64,000 nt of DNA, taken from contig NC_066583.1 of assembly GCF_024323335.1 (NCBI RefSeq), positions 417,644,031-417,708,030 on the forward strand, read 5' to 3'. A program made the translations under genes and the position numbers. The stretch's first letter is position 1, and each line of letters begins with the position of its first letter. This document shows positions 58,954-64,000 of this stretch, piece after piece. The notes under the pieces were generated by a model that did no database searches, was not told where the DNA came from, and saw only the letters and a program-made list of their open reading frames with translations. The DNA comes from Lathyrus oleraceus. Taxonomy: Eukaryota; Streptophyta; Magnoliopsida; Fabales; Fabaceae.

Positions 58954-59271
58954 TTACTTAGAGCGATGCATAATAACAGGAACATCAACAGCAGTCCAAT
59001 TGTCGCAAGTTTTTCCATGCGTCACAAAATTGGTGCAGTCTTCATCTTCATCACTCTTGATTACGGCAGCTAAGTGTTGTTCATTACCATGAATGAACCC
59101 TCCGTTACAGAAACTGGGTTGCACATCTTCATCTCTAATCTCAGATGAACCTCGTTGGAATCCCAAACCGGCTCTACTCTTGTTCTCGGTGACCTCTACC
59201 ATCCGGCCCCACTAATCAGAAATATTATCTTCGATAATCTTCTGAGCATCTTTGAAAGAGGACATAGGTGT
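58954..59271 (-). pseudogene. Gag-pro C-terminal part, element A, cut by element B
   Basis: Minus strand from the LTR boundary: PMSSFKDAQKIIEDNISD, a TAG near 59214-59216, WGRMVEVTENKSRAGLGFQR, CNGGFIHGNEQHLAAVIKS, DCTNFVTHGKTCDNWTAVD and VPVIMHRSK with a natural-looking stop. Element B's 3' LTR ends directly against the first codon, so upstream coding sequence is displaced to beyond element B. Confidence 0.82.
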
Positions 59272-59484
59272 TGTAGCGGGATATTCATGATCATCAAGCT
59301 ATTGACAAGCTAGAGATCAAATAACAAGAGTCGCCACCGCGCTTTTATTGTTTCCAAGGGAAAAGGGAAAAAGTACGAACAAAACCCAAAAAGTAAGAAA
59401 TTTTCAAATAAAAACTAATAAAAATTAGAGATCACAGGTAAGGGGGTTGGTTACACAGAGGGAAGGTGTTAGCACCCAAAGTGT

Positions 59485-59500
59485 CCTAGGTACTCCTAGG
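59485..59500 (-). other. U5 hairpin, perfect CCTAGG variant
   Basis: CCTAGG-AGTA-CCTAGG on the minus strand, followed by ACACTTTGGGTGCTAACACC. Third stem version with unchanged loop. Confidence 0.75.
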
Positions 59501-59605
59501 GAGCCCTTTTTGTGTGCATATGTATTTTGTACAAAGTGATGTTTACAAACAAATAGAATAGGGGGATGAGAAAAGAATTCATTAATTATATTTTTGGGTT
59601 TGACA

Positions 59606-59665
59606 AGACCTTCGGTCTCATGCGTACGTACCAACATAAAAATGAGGGATCAAAACCTCGTAGTT
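59606..59665 (-). other. Structured LTR module, copy 10
   Basis: Minus strand: CTACG and a CGTAC partner, an internal CCCTC region, and a perfect second hairpin AGACC-GAA-GGTCT (59606-59618 on the + strand as AGACC-TTC-GGTCT). Confidence 0.65.
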
Positions 59666-62460
59666 CATGATACAAATTTCAAAATGGATGCATTGCTTTT
59701 AACAAAATTTAAGTTTGAAAGGCACCAAGGCCTAAAAAAATGGTTTGAATGAGTTAGTTCTTTTTGGCTTTTTGAAAGTTTAAGTCAAGTATAGTTAAGT
59801 CTATTTACAAGTTTGATTTAAGAAAAGAAGTTTGAAAATGCAATGGCATAAGGCCAAAGTTTCTATCTTTTTTGCAAAAGTGGTCAAAGTTTAGAACAAA
59901 ATTAGTTCACACAAAGAAGGTTTTAAAAAATGGAGGGAGAGATTTTGAAATAAAAGAAATGGGGAGAAGATGAAGAGACTATCCTATGTACAAAATTAAA
60001 AGTTTAGAGTTGAAAAGATCTCACCAAATGGGTAGCAATCCAATAGACAAGTATGTCAATAGAAACCCATAATTCCCTTGGACTTTTAGAATCAAGTAAT
60101 ACACAAATGCACAATTAAATTATCTTGAAGAGCAAGGCATCAAATAAAGATAGCCACATCCAAGCTTAACCATTTCATGATCTTCTTCAAAATAGCCCAT
60201 GTAACAGATGAATTCCACAAGTCACTGGTTCAAAATAACAACTTCATAATGATCATGTTGCAGATGAACTTAGAGAGGTCTTCAAAGGTGTATCAGATGA
60301 ATTTCAAATTGCAAGCACTTGGTTCTTTAATAAGTTGGTATTGGCCAAGTCCATTAGCATAGGAAGGTTGCCTAGATTCTAAGTCCATTTGTCCAAGATC
60401 AAGCCAACAGTCCATTCAAAAGTTTTTTAGGGTTTTTTGTTATTATTATGTACATTAATTGTCAAAGACCACACAAACAAGCAAAGTATACACAAACAAA
60501 ATATATCACACAATATGGTCCAAATGGAAAAAGTGAAAATTTCATTAACATAAACAATTAGAATGATATGAATAATGGCAAATGAAATAGAGTGCTAAAA
60601 GTAAATTGCATTAAAGTAAAAGCTTGAAATTAAGAGTTAATAATTAGTAGGTTAAGAGTTAGTATTGTTTTGCTTTTGCTTTTCATTTCAAGACATTCTT
60701 TGGGGAACACTCAACCCACTTATCACAAGCATGGATCCTTGAATCAAAACATCTTCCAAAGGAAGGAAAGAAGGCCAAGTTTCCACACAATACCATGAAA
60801 GAGGGGAGACTTACAATCTCACTAATTAGAATGCTTATGCCTTTTATGTCACAAATTTAGCGCTATGTTAAGAAATCGTAATTGGACTTATGTAGAAGTC
60901 ACAACTATTTGAGTATGGGCAATAGAATTTTGGTGTTAATGCATGTTAGAGACATAGTATAATGGACTATGCTCATGAAACATACCACACACAAAAAGAA
61001 TATGCAAAAGGTGTGGCCTAATCTCATCCATACTCATGTCAATTTTTCAATCAACTAGCATTAGGACTTTGAGATGTCATAGGCCAAATGGAATGAATGG
61101 ATGAAGAAGGGGAATAAGATGAAGTGGGAGGGGAATGAATGAAATCACAAATTGGTCAAAGGAGGACTTTTACCAAATTAATATCATTCATTCATTTTGG
61201 GAGATGGAATGTACATTCCATCAATCCCCTAAATCCAATGATATTAATTTGACAAAGTCAAATCAACCTTGACCAAGGCCCAACAACAAGAGTTCAACTT
61301 AAACAAAGTCATCACAATTGGTCAACAAATTTATTTGACATTTATTCAATAAAAAATAATAAAATAGTGCATTTAAATTAAATATGGTTTGTCCAATTCT
61401 TAAAATTTCATCAAAACACCAAAGAAATGGCCATGAGATTTATCATAGGTCAAACAAGGTCAAAGGACCTTGGAGAAAAAATTTCATAATTTTTGGACAT
61501 TTAAAAATATTTTTAAACAATTAAAAACAAATGAAAAATCAATTAATTCATGAAAAATATCAATAATGATCCAAAAAAATAATTTAAATTCAGAATATGA
61601 AAGAGAAAAATATTTGATTTTTTTTGGTGAAACTCCCATATTTTTTGGATCAATATTGAATTTAATATGAATTATTGAAAATAATGCAATTAAAATAAAA
61701 ATTCAGAAAATCAAAAATACGTGGACCACTTGATCTCCCTCATTAATTGAGGTGGCAGATCAGATGGTCCCTAGCGCGTGTTCAATGTGGTCATTAGTCA
61801 ACTGCACTACACACGTGGTAATTAAAAAGAACGCTTAGGATTAAAACATAATGAATGGATCATGTGGTTCAGAGCCTTGCCAACGCATCGCCGGAGCCAG
61901 AGCTCCGGTCATCTTCTCCGATGGACCTCACTGGACTGGTCCACCATCAAACATCACCAAAATGAAAAACAAGGACATGATTTTAAAGTAAAAATGGCAC
62001 TGAGCTCGAATCTGGCCTCAATTCACTCTAACTCCAAGTATATTGAGAGATACATGGAGTTGAAATTTGAGGTACATGAACTGAGTTGCTTCGATTTGGC
62101 CTCAAAGCAACTCAATCTTCTTGCCTACATTTGTAGGACTTCAGACAACCAAAGAATCAATAGAATTGAGCAAGAATTTGAGAAAATCGAAGAGTTCAAA
62201 ATTTCTGGAAAATACCTTCAATGAAGGTTTGAATTCAACTGATCTTGATCTTGCTTATGCTTGAGCTCACTTTACTTGCTTGCAGGAGAAGGATTAGATG
62301 GTTAAGAGGTTGTTGATTCCTGGAGATTTGAATTTCAAAACAGTGGAAATTCAACCTCAAATTCAAAAGAATTTCTCAGGTTTATCCTTTGAAAAGTGAG
62401 GGTTTGAGATGGGGGATCAAAGTTGGCGCGAATGTGTGTTCATTTCTGAGCAATTGAAGC

Positions 62461-62470
62461 TCTATTTATA
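62461..62470 (-). promoter_or_regulatory. TATA box, element B LTR
   Basis: TATAAATAGA on the minus strand, about 1.5 kb from the LTR start. Confidence 0.6.
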
Positions 62471-63988
62471 GCTGAAACAGTTGATAATTGCACACTTCAA
62501 ATCACTTTCCAATTTTGGCAAATGGTGATGCCAGGGTGCATGGGTGTGAACAGGCCTTTGAAATCATTGCTTGAGATCCACAAATGAATATTGGATGGTG
62601 TGAAGTAAGCTTGGATTGCAAGGCAAGTGTGCATTGATGTTTGAAGTTTGATCCTTGCCAAGTGATATCACCATGTTCAAGCCATGCGCAGCCTATGCAT
62701 TCCTTGTCCAAAATGAATGAATTTGAGCTCTTTGGAAAGGTGATATCAAGAGGAACAACTTTCATGTTCAACACTTTTACATTTGGAGCTTAAAACTTGG
62801 TGAAATTTGAGGTGGAAGTTTGGAAATTTTTGACATATCAAATTTTTTCTAAGTGTCAAGCCATATGTCTCAGTATTCCACCTTGCTTAACTTTTTATAG
62901 GAGCTTCAAATGAGAAATGTGTCTTCATCAAAGTTGTATCTCTCTCAAAGTCCTTCAAAATGGTCACCAATTTAATGTCATTTGGATTTGAAATGATAGA
63001 GTTATGCATTTTTGAAGTTTGGAAAAATCACTTGTTCAATGGTATAGGTCAAAAGTGACCTATAATGTAACCTCATATCACATGCTCAAAAAAGTTGAAT
63101 TAGCTCCCACTCCAAACATCAAAGTTTAAGTATACACATTGAATTTAATTGTGCAACTTGGAAATATTTCATCTCATAAAAAAATTGAGCAAGTTTTGGC
63201 CTTGGGAAGTTGACTTTCAAATTAGGGTTTAGACAAAATGACCTACAATGTTTCAACATAGAAAATGATTTTCCAAGAAAACCTGGCTATAGGTCTCAAC
63301 ATGAAAGTTGTTTGTAATGTCATTTAGAGTAAGTTTTCTCTTGGAATCATTTTCATATGGTGAAAATTGTAGGAGATAGGGTCTAGGGAGACCCAATTTT
63401 GATCAGATGAATCCATCTGGTCAACCACCATCAACCAACTTGCTAACTTCCAATTCTCTTGAATTTATTGGCTCATGGTAGATCATATATGTATGATATG
63501 ATGAATTTTGAAGTGTCCCTTGAGAAATTTGATCAATTGGTGAGATAGCTTGTTGGAGAAGTTACTCAAGATACCCAATCAAACAAGGGTTTCCAAGACA
63601 AATCACCCTCAAACTCTTGAAGAAAACTTGATCAATATAACATGTAGAGAACATTGGGACTCATATATGATGTTCATAACCATTATTGAATCAATTCTTG
63701 GATGTGCTCTTTGTTCATGAGGGTCTCAAACCCTAGATGTGAACTTGATGAATCAATGGAATCATGCCCTTCCTACAAAAGAGTTAGACAAATGCAAAGA
63801 TATGTTTTTGGTATTTTGGTTAGTGAAATGATAAAATACAAGTATGATACAATCACAAAGTGCTTGGTGATCTCTCCCAAACAAACCCAATGAAATAGGG
63901 GTAAGGAGGATGCCAAGGTATGATCCCAATGCTAATGCTTATGATGAAATTACATGAGGGATCTTAGGGTAAAAATTGGGGTCTTACA

Positions 63989-64000
63989 GCTGCCCCTATT
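63989..64000 (-). other. Polypurine tract of element B
   Basis: Minus strand AATAGGGGCAGC, identical to the PPTs at 11700-11711 and 35461-35472. Confidence 0.8.

Larger units (their letters stand above)
45188..59271 (-). mobile_element. Ogre-type element A, minus strand, 5' part outside window
   Basis: On the minus strand: gag-pro tail and spacer (59271-58700), RT, two RNase H domains and integrase (58699-55257), long repeat-rich 3' region, PPT at 49260-49272, 3' LTR 49259-45188. Its pol is interrupted at 59271 by the 3' LTR of element B, and the 3' region by a hAT element (50067-53245). Left flank CTCAC (45183-45187) is the expected TSD; the partner is beyond the window. Gag, PBS and 5' LTR should lie right of element B. 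Confidence 0.87.
59272..63988 (-). mobile_element. 3' LTR of element B (4717 bp), TGTAAGACC family
   Basis: Minus strand TGTAAGACCCC (63988) to CCCGCTACA (59272). It is preceded on the minus strand by a PPT (63989-64000), so it is a 3' LTR whose element lies right of the window. Its other edge abuts element A's coding sequence, so B inserted into A; expected TSD GGTGT (59267-59271). TATA box near 62461-62470, U5 hairpin at 59485-59500, structured module at 59606-59665. A 120-codon + frame at 61862-62224 is not recognised and lies in U3, so is probably chance. Confidence 0.87.

Noticed and set aside
61862..62224. 120-codon + frame as a host gene
   Set aside because: It lies antisense in the LTR of element B near its TATA box, with no recognisable domain.
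59272..64000. Tandem arrangement LTR-internal-LTR-internal sharing one LTR
   Set aside because: The LTR edge at 59272 abuts mid-ORF coding sequence and not a PBS and leader, so nested insertion explains it better.

Overview
This is repeat-dense plant nuclear DNA. The giant Ty3/gypsy LTR retrotransposons match the Ogre (Tat) type: LTRs of 4-5 kb, a tRNA-Arg-type primer site, an intron-like spacer between the gag-pro and RT parts, two RNase H domains and tandem repeats between pol and the 3' LTR. These point to a legume, most likely of the pea/vetch/Lathyrus group. I find no convincing single-copy host gene and no rRNA, tRNA or CRISPR. Almost every base belongs to nested mobile elements.

Layout. 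(1) 1-16618, + strand: a young, internally defective Ogre. Its 5' LTR is cut by the window edge, followed by PBS, a 430-codon gag-like ORF, a ruined pol, repeat-rich 3' sequence, PPT and a complete 4.9 kb 3' LTR. It sits inside a minus-strand DUF7745-type ORF (16619-17000), itself joined to a truncated LTR of a second family (LTR start TGTAAGACC). (2) 18736-25653: LTR fragments, microsatellites and a perfect solo LTR (20220-22523, TSD tgttg). (3) 25654-45187: what looks like one very long LTR or leader, split by a composite Mutator-like element (29985-40905, perfect 9-bp TSD) and a solo LTR (42814-44023, TSD acgat). (4) 45188-59271: a minus-strand Ogre-type element with a decayed but nearly complete RT-RNaseH-integrase region and a hAT transposon (50067-53245) in its 3' repeats. 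(5) 59272-64000: the 3' LTR and PPT of a second element of the same family, inserted into the pol of element (4).

The Mutator-like element is the richest piece. It carries a MULE transposase gene with a SWIM finger and a C-terminal OTU protease domain on the + strand, and a convergent plant-mobile-domain (MAIN-like) gene on the - strand. Arrays of ~30-bp hairpins lie just inside both ends. A defective Ogre-like element interrupts the transposase with intact 5-bp TSDs.

The most promising undescribed signal is in the LTRs. A compact module (outer stem CTACG/CGTAG, an inner hairpin, then a second hairpin before GCGAG) recurs about ten times across several LTR families with compensatory stem changes. 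A separate U5 hairpin with invariant AGTA loop changes its stem from CCGTAG/CTACGG to CCATGG/CCATGG to CCTAGG/CCTAGG between families. Both look like selected RNA structures in the retrotransposon leader.
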